Part shown: positions 23,169 through 34,741 of the stretch, one piece after another
How the letters are laid out: every line of letters begins with the position of its first letter
Position numbering within the stretch: position 1 is the stretch's first letter
From: Wyeomyia smithii
Lineage: Eukaryota > Arthropoda > Insecta > Diptera > Culicidae
DNA: 64,000 nucleotides
Direction of reading: 5' to 3'
Assembly: GCF_029784165.1 (NCBI RefSeq)
Contig: NC_073696.1
Coordinates: 267,250,760 to 267,314,759 of the forward strand
Notes under the pieces: generated by a model
Told to the model about the DNA's origin: nothing
Database searches by the model: none
The model's input: the letters and a program-made list of their open reading frames with translations, nothing else
Made by a program: the position numbers and the translations under genes

Positions 23169-23382
23169 ATGGCTACACCACGACGACGTCTTATTGTGCG
23201 ATTGGAAGGATATCTCCTAATCTCCAATAGGTAAGTTATTTTTCTCTACTTCATTTGAGTTTGAACTTACCTGTAGATTTTCACAACTATAGATCACACC
23301 GAAGAAATTGTCACTTATCAAATCGTATCATCAGGCAAACAACAAACAGACCATTGGAACTCGGATCAAGTGGCCAACATTG
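23169..23382 (+). CDS. Possible small two-exon ORF (about 45 aa), unrecognised
   Basis: An ATG at 23169 in a good context (AAAATGGCT) opens MATPRRRLIVRLEGYLLISN. It reaches a strong donor (AATAG|GTAAGT at 23230/23231), and a 62-bp intron ends CTATAG at 23292. The joined frame continues about 24 residues (SHRRNCHLSNRIIR...) to a TGA near 23382. The splice pair and intron length look real, but no family is recognised and another frame of exon 2 is also open. It could be a 5' UTR or chance. Confidence 0.25.
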
Positions 23383-23399
23383 AAGCGGTAATTTTCTTT

Positions 23400-24187
23400 T
23401 AATCATCATTTGTCAGGAAGTCGGTAGTGAAATCTCTCGAAAGTTGTGACCGCCACCGATCGACGTAGTTCATTTTTGCTTTTGCTAGGATTGCTTTATT
23501 CCGATAAGAGATATACGGGTAACCAATTTCTTAAAAGAAATATTATTTTTAAAAAAATTCTTGTATTTTTCATAAACAAACACTTCAAGTTGTTTTCATG
23601 TACATATCATATGAAAGAAACAGTCCCTTTAGTGAAGTTATTGCTATAGAATAATAACATGGAATGCATGAGATTTTCCAATGAAATTGTTATTGTATGT
23701 CAAAATATAAATTATGGCATTTCCAATGAGTCTTATCGGTTATATGTTCTTTAGTTTTTAAACGATTTGCTTATCTATTTTAAAAGCTTGGTGATGATGT
23801 GAGTCTATCAGACGATCCTATGAAGAATGCATGACACATTTTCGATTGGAAGTTCTAATAGTGCAAATTTATAACACTCCCATATAATCTGAACATGTGA
23901 GATTATTTTAGTGTATGGAGTTGCATGTGTGCTGTCGTCAGTTGCTGTCGGACTGTTTACCGAACGTGTGGGGAAAAGAGAGAGCTGTGCAATACAATGA
24001 GAGCCGGATCAGTTAAAAATTTGCTGTCATTTTCATAACACTGCTTGGAACTCTAAATAGGGGTTATGAATAATAAAAGTTTGCTTTCATCAGCTAGTAG
24101 AAATAGCCGTCTTTTATGGATTCACCTCTTCGTTACTGCGCTGTCATTATTTTCGATATTTCGAAGAGTGAATCGAAGCTTTTCTAA
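23400..24187. other. Intergenic spacer
   Basis: AT-rich, no supported gene or paired repeat. Confidence 0.4.
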
Positions 24188-24197
24188 CCCTTCATCT

Positions 24198-24829
24198 CCA
24201 AGTATGATGACAGTTCTACAAGGTATGCCACATTTTTATCTATCCACGCACACAAACAAATCTCGTTATGAAAATTTTCGTTTTTTGTATGGAATTCGGA
24301 ACATTTTCGGAAATTTCTCGTTTTATGTTGTTTTATATTTGATTTTTTTAATTGGAGAGTGAATCTCCAGTTGAAACACACTAGAAATTGATATTAATTT
24401 AGATTTATTGTGAAAAATTGCGACAATATGTCGAAATAAAATATAAGAAAATGCTATATTTCTAATAGTTGGAGCATAATCTTAGTCATTGTCATAGCTC
24501 ATGACTTTTGTTACTGTATGAAACATAAGCGACTCTATTTAGAAGCGCTATTGGACTACAATAAAAAAACAAAGTGCAAAAAGGTTACCGGCAAATTGAT
24601 GAAAAATAGAATATTTTACCTAAACCACAGCATGTTTATGTATTCCCCACAAATAAAACATGTTTCAACATCATTTCTATAACTTTTCAGGAAAGTATGT
24701 TTTATAAGTTTAGTTTAAAATGCAAAATTATTTCAAATTTCATACAAAATTGGAAAAAGTTCATAACGATCACTAATACTAATGCATCGACGTGAATAGC
24801 ATACCTTGTAGAACTGTCATCATACTTGG
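24198..24829. mobile_element. Mutator-like MITE, copy 2 (10-bp TSD)
   Basis: Same element as 20154-20787: the same TIR, starting CCAAGTATGATGACAG and ending in its complement at 24829, and the same interior with scattered substitutions. The direct repeat CCCTTCATCT flanks it (24188-24197 and 24830-24839). Confidence 0.88.
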
Positions 24830-24994
24830 CCCTTCATCTAGCTTTTTCCCTAAACTCGGCTTTTGACAGCAATCAACGTGAAACTTTTGGGCAGAGTTTG
24901 GTTACGTTTTGTTTATAATTTATTATGGAATAAAGTCTATCTGCCGAATTTTATTTAGCTCACTAGAGCTACAAATAATAAAAAAGTGTATAGA

Positions 24995-25718
24995 ATGGCT
25001 AGTCCGATCATTACACCCTCGCTCGTACAGTTGCAAGCTCAGTTTAAAGAAGTGGTTGAAAACATCCTAAACCGGTGGACGGCTCTTCGATTAGCGGTCG
25101 AGCATGGCATGGGCGGAGCATTAGGAGTAAATGTGAGCTTAGTTTAGGAAACATTGAACAATAATTCTGAAATCTATAATTCTGTCTGTAGACCGCTATA
25201 GAAATCATAGATTATATCACCTGTTACTGCACAGAAAACAAAAAGGTCGACTCCTGTGATTTGCGCGATATCCTAGAAGAAATCATGGATCAAGAATTCC
25301 AGACAATCTGCGAAGATGAATCGATCGATGGTATATATGTCTTGTTTTATTCTATGTTGCAATGTAATGTGTTTAGTTTATCCTTTCAGAAATCAGCGAC
25401 ATACTTATAAAACATCTAAACCTTCTGAAAGAAGGAAAAACGGAACACGTGAATGCAGAACTTTCTCGACTAGGGTCCTGTGAGATTTGGATTAGGTCCG
25501 ATAATCGGATAAAAATGCAACCGATGGACGACAGCAGTGAAAGTGACGAGGACGATGATAACGATCTGGATCAGGATATGGAGATAGAGCCAGTTTCGAG
25601 TGCAAGGTCTTCTGGTGGTGAAAGTCTGACGCCAAGTACCCAGGGCTCTACAAGTGGCTTTCTTGAGGAGGAAATGGAACCCGGTTGGACTCAGGTACGC
25701 AATCGAAGGCGAAGATAA
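24995..25718 (+). CDS. TSR2: Pre-rRNA-processing protein TSR2 homologue, 3 exons
   Basis: Exons 24995-25132, 25192-25330 and 25390-25718 (introns of 59 bp each, GT-AG) give 201 aa. The N-terminus has FKEVVENILNRWTALRLAVE followed by HGMGG, the conserved TSR2 (WGG-type) motif, then a helical domain (AIEIIDYITCYCTE, RDILEEIMDQEF) and an acidic tail (SSESDEDDDNDLDQDMEIEP). TSR2 is an escortin for ribosomal protein eS26 during 40S maturation. The length matches the family (about 190-210 aa). A poly-A signal AATAAA lies at 25744-25749. The gene converges on DZIP1, with only 153 bp between the two stop codons. Confidence 0.93.
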
Positions 25719-25871
25719 AACTCAACACACTGGAAATGCTAGCAATAAACCTTTTTTTGTCTTTCATGAATTCACATGGCGGTTTCAGAAAATCGAATGT
25801 TTAGAGGGTAAATTGACGCTATTATAAGATTATTGTTTTATTATTTGTGAAAAAGCTACAAAATATTGTAT

Positions 25872-28481
25872 CTATTTTTCGTCCTCAAAACTGCTGATAT
25901 TCCAGTCGGACTCTTCTTCTGCTCTGGACACTTTAATGACCGTAGATGACATTGCTGGACCTGCTACCGGAGATGGCAGTCCCTGTTCTCTACCTTCCAA
26001 ATTGAATATTACTCTTTTCTTAGGTATTGGCTTTGGTAGTTGCGGGCTTGTTTCTAGGAAATCGCTCAAATCCGACCCTTCCAGCTGTGCTGCCTGTTTG
26101 TGATCTGGTGGTGGGTTGGTGACCCGTTTAATTGGTGTTTCTAGCAGACGCTGTAGGTGCTGATCATATTCCGAGGCTGATGGCCTGGGCACAGAAGATC
26201 TCGCTGTAGGTTTGGGAGAGTTAGTCTCACGCAGAGCTGGTGATGGTATTTGGTTGATTTCTGCCTGGACGGTTATCAAATCATCGCTGGTTAGTTGAAC
26301 TTGCGGTTGATCGATAGAAGGCGCAGACGAAGTTGTAACTGGAATAAATTTAGCCTTGAAAAGATTTGTATTGGGTGCGGGAGGTGCGAGAAAATCATTG
26401 GCGGGAATCTTTATTTTGGAAGGCAAAATATCGACAGACGATTTTCGACCAGTTTTTGACAACGGAGATCGCGTTTTCGTTATTGCCTGAGTTGTTGGAT
26501 GTGGTGTTTCTCGTTTTTTAATAACTGGCACATCGTCATGCTTTTGCTGTGGACCAATTATTTTACTTTTTGCGATTTGATCAACCTTAGTTGAAAGCTG
26601 GTTTCTGGTAATAAAGAAACTTCGATTTTTCTTTTTGTTTGCATCTCGTCGTTCAGCCAGAATGATAGCCGCAGAACGCAGATCTTCAGTGGGCAACAAC
26701 TTCGTTCTAGAATCGATACCTAAACCTTTCAAACGGCTTTTAAAGGTGTTTATTATTTGTTTCTTTGGAGAAATTAGTGCTTTTTCTTGTTGCTTTGGTG
26801 ATTCTTTTTGTTGCACAATCAACTTCTCCTTCTCTTTAGTCAAATATTTTGCTTTAGCCTCTTCCAACAATTTAAGTTCCTCGTCACTTTCTGAATCTTT
26901 AGTTTCATCTGATAATGATCCCAGTTCTCTGACTTCGTCAACATCCGATTCTTCCTTGTCTTCATGTGCTTCAACAACCAACACAGACGGCTCCAAAGGT
27001 GGCGTTAGCCGCTCATCTTCGACAGTTGCTTGAGCTTTATCTTCTACTACCATAATTTTTGGAAGCATTTCATCTTTGGTCAATTTCACAGCTGCTTCAT
27101 GCTTTTGCATCATTTCTTCGAACTGCTTGAATCTTCTCGCATAAGCCGATTCGATATTTTGAACAGTCTCGCTTACCTGTCGTTGGCTGTCTCGATACAT
27201 CTTTTCCATCTCATGATAGCGATCCTTCCACACAGTGACTTCATCGTTGAAACTTGCCCTCCGTTGCTGCTCGGTTATCGCCATAGGCACTGCCAATCTA
27301 TCTGGCTTATCTCGTTCCAGTTCACGAATCGCCTCTGTCATACTTTGACGCATTTGATCGATTTCGTGCGCCAACTTCTGTCTTTCCGCTGTTTTCCAAC
27401 ACTCGAATTGCTCCCTTTGTTCACGTAGGATTGTTTCTAAATCAGCTTTCGAAATAACGTCCAGCGGACGCGATCTCTCTGGTAATGGGGAATTTCGAGA
27501 TGATGATGGTGGACTATGAAAATGGTAGAATAGAATATTACTAGGACAAATCATCGTTATTTGAATGAACAAACCTGCGTGGCGACTTGGGTCTGCCTGT
27601 CTGAACCTCCTTCTCGTTAACGTCTTTTCTATCGTCCAAATTAGTCTGGATGGCAACTGTATGGTACTCTGGGACAGCTTCTGCTTTCTGATGTTGAGCT
27701 TCGTCTTTTTTTCTTGGTAATGCAGAACAACCGTGACATTGATGTTCACAATTTCTCTGATCTAACAGGCCTCTCTCGGCAATGTTCAATCTTTCCTTGA
27801 GTTGCTTCACTTCTAGTTCTAGTTTAATGGTGTTAATCAAGTTTGAATCCGTTTCCGAGAGCTTCCGTAGGTTTGCCGAGTTCGCCTCATTATGAGGCAA
27901 AGATAGTTCAACATGCTTTCGAGCCATATGCGCGTTCAGGAGTTCAAAACTAATAAAGTTTTTGGTACACTTCGAACACGGATAAACAACTTGATGGTTT
28001 ACTGCTTTCTGTAGTTTACGGTGTAACGCAACAATTTCCTCGTTCTTTTTCCGACAATTTTTCTCCAGCCTGGCGTTTTCTTTTTGCATATCCTGCGTGG
28101 TATTGCGAAGCTCCACGATAGTTTCGTCTAAAAACTGTTTGCAGAATACCAAGTACTGTATACTAAATTGCGCCAGTATAAAGTACTTTCCGATCGCCGG
28201 ATCTAATATTCTGTTCTGCAGCAGTGTTCCGATCGGAACCTCGGAAATGTGCGGAATAAATTCGTCTAGTTTTTCATAATCTCTCTCACCCACTATTGAG
28301 TACGGATCGATAGACGCTAAAAATAGTCCGCTGATAACAATTGCGTAATCAAAAACAGAAGTTTCGAACCAAACCTACCAATTAACCTCCAGTCTATACA
28401 ATGAACCGCTGAGATCTCACGAATAATAAATCCAGCATCACGTGCGATTTTCGGAAAATTATGGTTCCATTTATGAGCCAT
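25872..28481 (-). CDS. DZIP1: Zinc finger protein DZIP1 (iguana) homologue, 3 exons
   Basis: Exons 28481-28379, 28316-27575 and 27513-25872 join in frame to about 828 aa. Exon 1 (34 aa) ends HCIDWRLI and continues ASIDPYSI, the DZIP1 N-terminal domain. DPAIGKYFILAQFSIQYLVF follows, then a single C2H2 finger at about residues 148-169 (YPCSKCTKNF...LLNAHMARKH). Long coiled coils come next (27420-26800), then an acidic/basic disordered C-terminal half. Known role: basal body/ciliary appendage protein required for ciliogenesis and Hedgehog signalling. The first exon is too short to stand out alone; it was placed by the family motif and a phase-compatible 62-bp intron. A poly-A signal (AATAAA on minus) is at 25842-25837. 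Confidence 0.9.
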
Positions 28482-28702
28482 CAACTGCAGCTCAAGAGTA
28501 CCATGAAACTACCATGAACCAGTTTTTTCTCTTACAAATAAAATTTGTTTATATTTACGTTTATCCGAAAAAAGATTTACAAATACATTACCGTTACGAA
28601 CTAAACATTCCGTTACCATAGGAACAAACCTGGCAAACATTTTCAACTTGAAAGTAGAACGACAGAAACGATCTAACTACACTATAAATTAGATATACAA
28701 CC

Positions 28703-29424
28703 CTAAAGTAATTCAATTAACCCCTCCAGAAGCAATGGCTCCACATCTCGATATTTAAACATATGAATCGACCCAGCCGCAATGTTTATCGTTTCGTGAT
28801 CCGCGCTAATGGCAAAATCAGCTACATTTTCTTTTGCTCGAATGAACACGTGACAGTCTACATTAGGGACCACTTTCCGCACATGCTCATCGTGCTGATG
28901 GTTCTGGGGCATATGTCTAACCGCGAGCTGATTGAAATGATTCTCCACACTTTCGTAAAAATCCGCTGCGAACCGTTGCTCTCCCGCGGAAAGTCTTTTG
29001 GCGTTCGGTGGACGCTTCGACTCTTCCTGGAGTATGTGGTAAGCGTACTCTTCGATTTTCTGCAGCCGACAGCGATGATAACTGGCCAGAACGTACCGGA
29101 TACGTTCCACCTCCATACGGTGCGTAATGTACAGCATCTCATTTTTGTTTGTGCTAGCCAGATTCTCCTCCATGTAAACTAGTTGGCTCATGACCATATC
29201 GACAATCGCTTCCTCGTACGGTAGAATTTGTGCAGCAAATTTTTCATTCAACCAAGCTCGTTGCAAGGCGTCCAACACCTGTAGAATACAAAAACAAACC
29301 TGCCATTAGTGGGTTCTATTAGGCGAACCCAACAATTAACCTGCTTGGAAGTCATTTGAATTTCTTCCTCATCCTCCTCTACGTCATCCTCCAGGGCCTC
29401 TAGTTGACTATCGTCCTGGTCCAT
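28703..29424 (-). CDS. Sld5: GINS complex subunit SLD5, 2 exons
   Basis: Exon 1 is 29424-29341, the intron 29340-29279 (62 bp, GTTAAT...ACAG) and exon 2 29278-28703; 219 aa, typical for SLD5 (about 220). The N-terminus is acidic (LEALEDDVEEDEEEIQMTSK). Then come the helical A-domain (ALQRAWLNEKFAAQILPYEE, RMEVERIRYVLASYHRCRLQ, KIEEYAYHIL) and the C-terminal B-domain (DCHVFIRAKENV, GSIHMFKYRDVEPLL). It is part of the CMG replicative helicase. The ATG at 29424 is chosen; the frame is open a few codons further, but only from a TTG. It lies 221 bp upstream of DZIP1 on the same strand. Confidence 0.93.
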
Positions 29425-30911
29425 TTTGTAACGATTTAGCAATGAAAGTAAATATATTCACGAATTTAAAGGGGAAAAAACAAAATAAAGTTCGCGCCAG
29501 GTTCATTTGACGGTTTCTTCGAGCGGCTTTCTGGTTACTCTACATGTACACGGTAAACTGAAAGTATACAATACAAGAGTACATTTCACTTCATATGCAG
29601 AAGGAATATCGTTAATTAGAGGTCAAGAATATTATTTTCGAATTTCTTTAAATACCTCAAAAAAGGTACAAATGAAGTCGAGTGGTTGTTAAGAAAAGTT
29701 TATGTTTTTTAGCGTAATGCGGTGATGCTTTATCTGGCCAAAGCACATACGTTCTATCGATAAAGGGTTTTTCAAAAAATGGCATCAAAATTTTCATCAA
29801 ACATTCGTTCTGGTACACATTTTTATTAATAGACAAACTATCGGGCTTGGACCATAATTTATACTAAAAGAACGACCCAACAGATGGGCTGAATAAAGCA
29901 GTCAATAATTTTAAAATAGCTCAATAAAGTCTGCTTACAGGTGAAATGGATTACCACGATGAAAAGGTTGATTTATTTATCAGCTGAACAATAAATTAAT
30001 GTAGGTTTGAAACTTGTTAAAAACCTCGCTCCAGTATTTATTTGTTGGCTGGTTAAGCGCTATTCACGTTATAAATAGCTATTAGACAACATCAATTGAA
30101 CACACAACAAATTTGTTAAATAAACGCTTCTTGGCACTTACTGTCTCCTGAATCCAAATCTTTCAATTTTTCATCCGGTGTATAAAAGTTTATGAGATAC
30201 TTCAAAACGGTTCAAAAACGAGCTTTTGAAAATATACACACTTAAAACTGAATCTCGAGCTCGGCTAAAAAAATTCGAGTTCGCTCGGCAACTTGGGGCT
30301 CCACCGATATTTCAGCATAAAAAAACGATTGCTAAAAATCGTCAGATTATTTTGCCGAGACTTCGTCAAAAAAACTAGGCTTGACAAATCCCGTCTAATT
30401 TTTTTTACCAAGCTTATTATTAACACCGTTCATGCTGAGGTCAGCAAGAACATTACTGTTATCTCGGCATACATTTCACTCGTTGCCGAGTTTCACAAAG
30501 GCAGCTATCATTCTCATGAAAGAGTTTGCCGCCATTTTTCTTCGTACAAATTTATGCAAACGTGTTACGTACCAGCATACATGAAGCAGATAAAGGTTTT
30601 GCTAAAATTTGTGCAAAACTTTACAGATGTTTAAAAAGTGTAAAGCAAAAAGATAACTTTTCCAATCAAACAAGCCGTTTTTCTGATATAGAAGATTTTA
30701 TCTATCAGTCACCATTTTGGGTGGGCCCTTCTTAAACAGCAGTCGCGAGTCAACATGAACAGTGGACATAATAAAATGACCTTATTATCAGAAACAAACA
30801 AAGTTACAGCAAAATCAGGTATGACATGCTGAAAATTTTTTTTTTCACTTATTTTCCATGGAATGCCTCCACTCATAATAAAATTCAACAGTGTGTCGCA
30901 TGAAATCGACC
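29425..30911. other. SLD5 5' flank and spacer
   Basis: About 1.5 kb without a supported gene. The words TCGGC/GCCGAG recur in opposite orientation between 30250 and 30490, perhaps an old foldback element. Unresolved. Confidence 0.4.
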
Positions 30912-31243
30912 AATTAGGTTGTTTAGCTATTAACGGATTTCCGATTTTTATATATCATCTGAAAGAGTGTAATTTTCTGAGCAAAACGTGATTTTATAAA
31001 ACTTTATATCATTATCCTTCGATTTCTAAATGAAGAATAAAAATTCGTTTTAAATCGCTACAATGACAGTTGGTATATGGGCGAACTGTCATTGTAGCAA
31101 TTTCGAGCAGATTTCGAGCAGTTTTAAATTGTGATTTAAAAAGCGAAGGACAATGATAGAATTTTTTTTTAAATCACGTTTTACTTAGAAAATGCAGATC
31201 TTTCAGATGACATTAAAAACTGATATAGCTAAACAACCCAATT
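30912..31243. mobile_element. Palindromic MITE, complete copy
   Basis: Ends AATTAGGTTGTTTAGCTAT (30912) and ATAGCTAAACAACCCAATT (ending 31243) are inverted with one mismatch in 19. The whole 332 bp is quasi-palindromic about a centre near 31080 (CTACAATGACAGTT / AACTGTCATTGTAG). It is related to the truncated copy at 19842-20083. Confidence 0.82.
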
Positions 31244-31277
31244 AGAGAAAGCCGTCACTCAGACAAAACGTGTTCAA

Positions 31278-31524
31278 TCCACCTCCCTGACACGTTCGTA
31301 GCCTGTGCTTTTGTATACGCGGGAATGAAATGGCATGCTACACTACTGTGCTTCATACTGCGACATCGATAGATAAGGCAACACTGAACGGGAGTAAAGA
31401 GCACGTCAGATGTCTTTCCTTTGCGGCCATTTGCCTTTGGGGCTCGGCATCGAGGGGTTCGTCATAATGGGGGTATTGTCAAACTATAGGTAATGAGATT
31501 ACGGTGTCAGGGAGGTGGTGTAAT
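31278..31524. mobile_element. Short TIR element with 9-bp direct repeat
   Basis: CCACCTCCCTGACAC at 31279-31293 is inverted at 31504-31518. The 9-bp word CGTGTTCAA occurs at 31269-31277 and 31525-31533. The TIRs sit asymmetrically (1 and 6 bp) from the direct repeats, so the exact ends are uncertain. No ORF. Confidence 0.5.
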
Positions 31525-31984
31525 CGTGTTCAAGGAATGTTATACGAATGCTAAAGAGCTTGTTTAGCTACAATTCAGTATCTATACTGCCTGTATACAA
31601 GTTTGAAAATTATCACTAGTGTTCATTTTTTTCGCAAGCCGATAGCTCATTTAATGAGCACAATTCTGAACAACCAAATATATTAAATACCAATATAGTT
31701 CACTCACGTGAAATTATGAAGACAAATTGAAAATGACAGAAACGTTAGTCACCTTTTCGACCGCTAGGTGCGCCACCTCTGATTTTGTTCTACACGACAT
31801 GCGAAAAGAGTAACTTTTGACAATAATATTACGCTAATGGGTACACTGAAAAAAATGCACATTTTATTGTGAAGTGGACTCGGCCGAATATTTTATAATA
31901 ATAAAGTTCGCCTATGTATGAGGCAATCCACGGGTGGACATCCACGGTTTGAACGTTTGTCGACCTTCGACAATATTTTGAGTT

Positions 31985-33130
31985 GTAAAATGGCGACTTC
32001 CGGTGATTGGAAAACTGCCGAAAATGAGCCAAATACCACCTAATATGGATGTTTCTTTAACTAGAATGACGCTCAGAGGCCAGAAATTGTCTCTGAATAC
32101 CATTTTGAAATCCAAGATGGCGACATCCGGTTTCTGAGAAACAGTGGCAAAAGACCATATCATATCTCATATCTCATATCTCACCAAATACCACCCAATA
32201 TGAGTATTTCCGAAATCGTGATGATGCACTGAAACCACAAATCGACCTCAGACAACATTTTGAGTAGTAAAATGGCGACTTTTGGTGACTGGAAAACTAC
32301 CGAAAATGACCCAAAAACAACCAAATATGAGTGTTTTTTTTAACCAGAATGTTGCTCAGAGGCCAGAAATTGTCTCCAAATGCCATTTTGAAATCCAATA
32401 TGGCGACTTCCGGTTTCTAAACAACAGTGGCAAAAGACCAAATAACACTCATTATGGGTATTTACGGGATTGTTATGATGCTCTGAAGCTACAAATCGAC
32501 CTCAGATAACATTATGAATTGTAAAATGACGACTTCCGGTGAATGAGAAACTGCCGAAAATGACCAAATACCACCCAATATGGGTATTTCTTCAACCGGC
32601 CGATTTCCACCCAATATGAGATGCTTCGATACCAGAATGATACACAGGAGCTAGAATCGACCACAGACACCATTTTGAATTCTAAGATGGTGACTTCCGG
32701 TTTCTGTAAAACAGCCGAAAATGACTAAATGACACCTATTTATGGTGTTTCTTAAACCAGATTGACGCTCAGGGGCCAGGAATTGTCTCCAAATGCCATT
32801 TTTAAATCCAGGGTGGTGACTTCCGGTTTCTGGAAAATAGCCTAAAGGGACCAAATACCACCCAATATGAGTGTTTCTTTAACCAAAATTATGAATGGAG
32901 CTAAAAATTGACCTCAGACACCATTTCGAATTGTAAGATGGCAACTTCTGGGAAACAGCCGAATACTACTGCATATGAATATTTCCGTAATCGAAATAAT
33001 GTATAGAAGCCAAGCATTGACACCATCTTGAATTCGAAGATGACCACTTTCAGTTTCTGGAAAACAACGAAAATAACTGAATACCACCCAATATGAGCGT
33101 TTTCGGAATAGAGGTGATGTACTGAAGTCA
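31985..33130. repeat. Degenerate tandem array, period about 128 bp
   Basis: The word ATGGCGACTTCCGG and variants recur at about 31989, 32117, 32272, 32400, 32524, 32686, 32814, 32937 and 33039 (spacing 102-162, most often 123-128). Between them recur ACCAAATACCACCCAATATG and GGCCAGAAATTGTCTC. That is nine to ten diverged units with no conserved reading frame. Confidence 0.85.
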
Positions 33131-33200
33131 AAAGTCGAGGGTGTTGTCATTCCGATAAAACTAATAATTTTGAAAATTATTAAATTAAATACAAAAATAG

Positions 33201-33229
33201 GCGGGACGAGTTTGCCGGGTCAGATAGTA
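33201..33229 (+). mobile_element. Helitron-like 3' terminus
   Basis: GGCGGGACGAGTTTGCCGGG followed by TCAGATAGT resembles the GC-rich subterminal plus CTAGT-type end of insect Helitrons, here with A for the expected C. The tandem array just upstream may be cargo of the same element. No Rep/helicase coding sequence and no 5' TC end were identified. Confidence 0.45.
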
Positions 33230-34513
33230 AATACATAAATATGCTTGTTAAAGCAAATCTGCAAGTGATGAATACGAAGCTTAGAACTCGAGAGCAAAAA
33301 ATTCGGAGGAATAGAAAAACAAAAAAATACTTTCAAAACGAAGAAAACTAAACATTAAATCCATACTTAAATGGTTAAATTGATAGAAAATTCAAGTGTT
33401 ATCTAAGCCAAAAGTTGCACAACAACCTTATACGACTATTGACAACCATTGTGCGGTTTCTTCTTTTATCTTTTCACGAGGTAATTGAAATATTCATTTA
33501 ATTGTACACTTCGTGGCCTGATTATTGAGCTTGATCTTGACGGCCACACATTTCATAGTTGCTTCCCGTGATGGATCTGAGCTAGTGAAGTTACACATAT
33601 AGCAACCTGGCCTGATTATTTGAATGTTTCTTCTTCGTGCCTCGATAAGCTACATCTATTATATTATCAATATTTAACTCCCGGAATGGTGTTAGCTTTA
33701 CATACTAACAATATACGCACGAAATCTGCAACATATTTTTTTCTGTGAAAGTATGAAATTGAGTCAACTAAATCTAAAATTGAGTGAATTCAGTTTCGTG
33801 TGTGAGAATGTCACACGCTCATAGAATTTCAACAACAATGCACAGTGATACAGTACAAATTGGATAACATTTATTTTACTATTTATTTAATATTATTATA
33901 AAATTAAAATTTTTTTAATATCATTTTGATTTGCCCTAAACGGAAACATCAATATATCAAAAAAACCTATTTTTAAAATAGAAATAATGAAAACTCTTCA
34001 TCTGTACAATATATCGACAATGTTTTTTCGTCAAAATTGGCGTATTTTTGATTAAAGTTACCGAAGAAAACTTTGTTTTTAAATTTGAATTGGAACTATA
34101 GAGCGAAAAGACTGTTTTTGGAAACCAAATTTCATGTCTTCAAAAAAGTTTTTTTGCAAAGTTACTTAGAATTAGTTGGTCTACAAGTTTGCCAAAGAAT
34201 GTTTACAATTATTGAGGCAAATAAAAACAAGTAAGTTTGTTTTTATTTCGTTGATTTTAGGACCACCCTAATTTTCATTCGCACATAAATAGAGGACAAT
34301 GTATAAGAAACAACTTTTTACAAAAACTATGGCTTTAAACCGCAAACCAAAATCGCAACGAAAAGCTTATGTCCGCCCAAATTGCCTTATTGTACCACTG
34401 TGCAATGAGTTTAGTTACCTTTTTCACCACAAGAGGGGGTGTTCCCTGTCTGTCTTCACGTGAATATATGGGAAACTCGAGAGTGAACTATATTGTTATT
34501 TTAAGATATTTGG
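33230..34513. other. Intergenic, nothing recognised
   Basis: AT-rich spacer. GAGTGAACTATATTG at 34481-34495 is the exact inverse of CAATATAGTTCACTC at 31691-31705, possibly the ends of one 2.8 kb insertion. Confidence 0.4.
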
Positions 34514-34741
34514 AACAACTTTGTTAGACGAACTTGAAGTCCTCAAGTAGTACTACAACTTTGTCGAAAAAAGTATTGCTCGTACTCAAACACCGGAGCT
34601 GTGAGAGGACATTTTGGCAAACTATCGCGATAATTTTCTTAAATCTGCTCTCACGGCTCCGGTGTTTGAGTGCGGGCAATATTTTCTTCGACAAAATTGT
34701 AGTACTACTTGAGGACTTTAAGTTTGTCATACAAAGTTGTT
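34514..34741. mobile_element. Palindromic MITE
   Basis: About 228 bp, nearly all self-complementary: AACAACTTTGT at 34514 with its inverse ending at 34741, AGTCCTCAAGTAGTACTAC / GTAGTACTACTTGAGGACT, and ACACCGGAGC / GCTCCGGTGT around a centre near 34628. Because it is a palindrome, similar open frames appear on both strands; neither is a gene. Confidence 0.8.
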
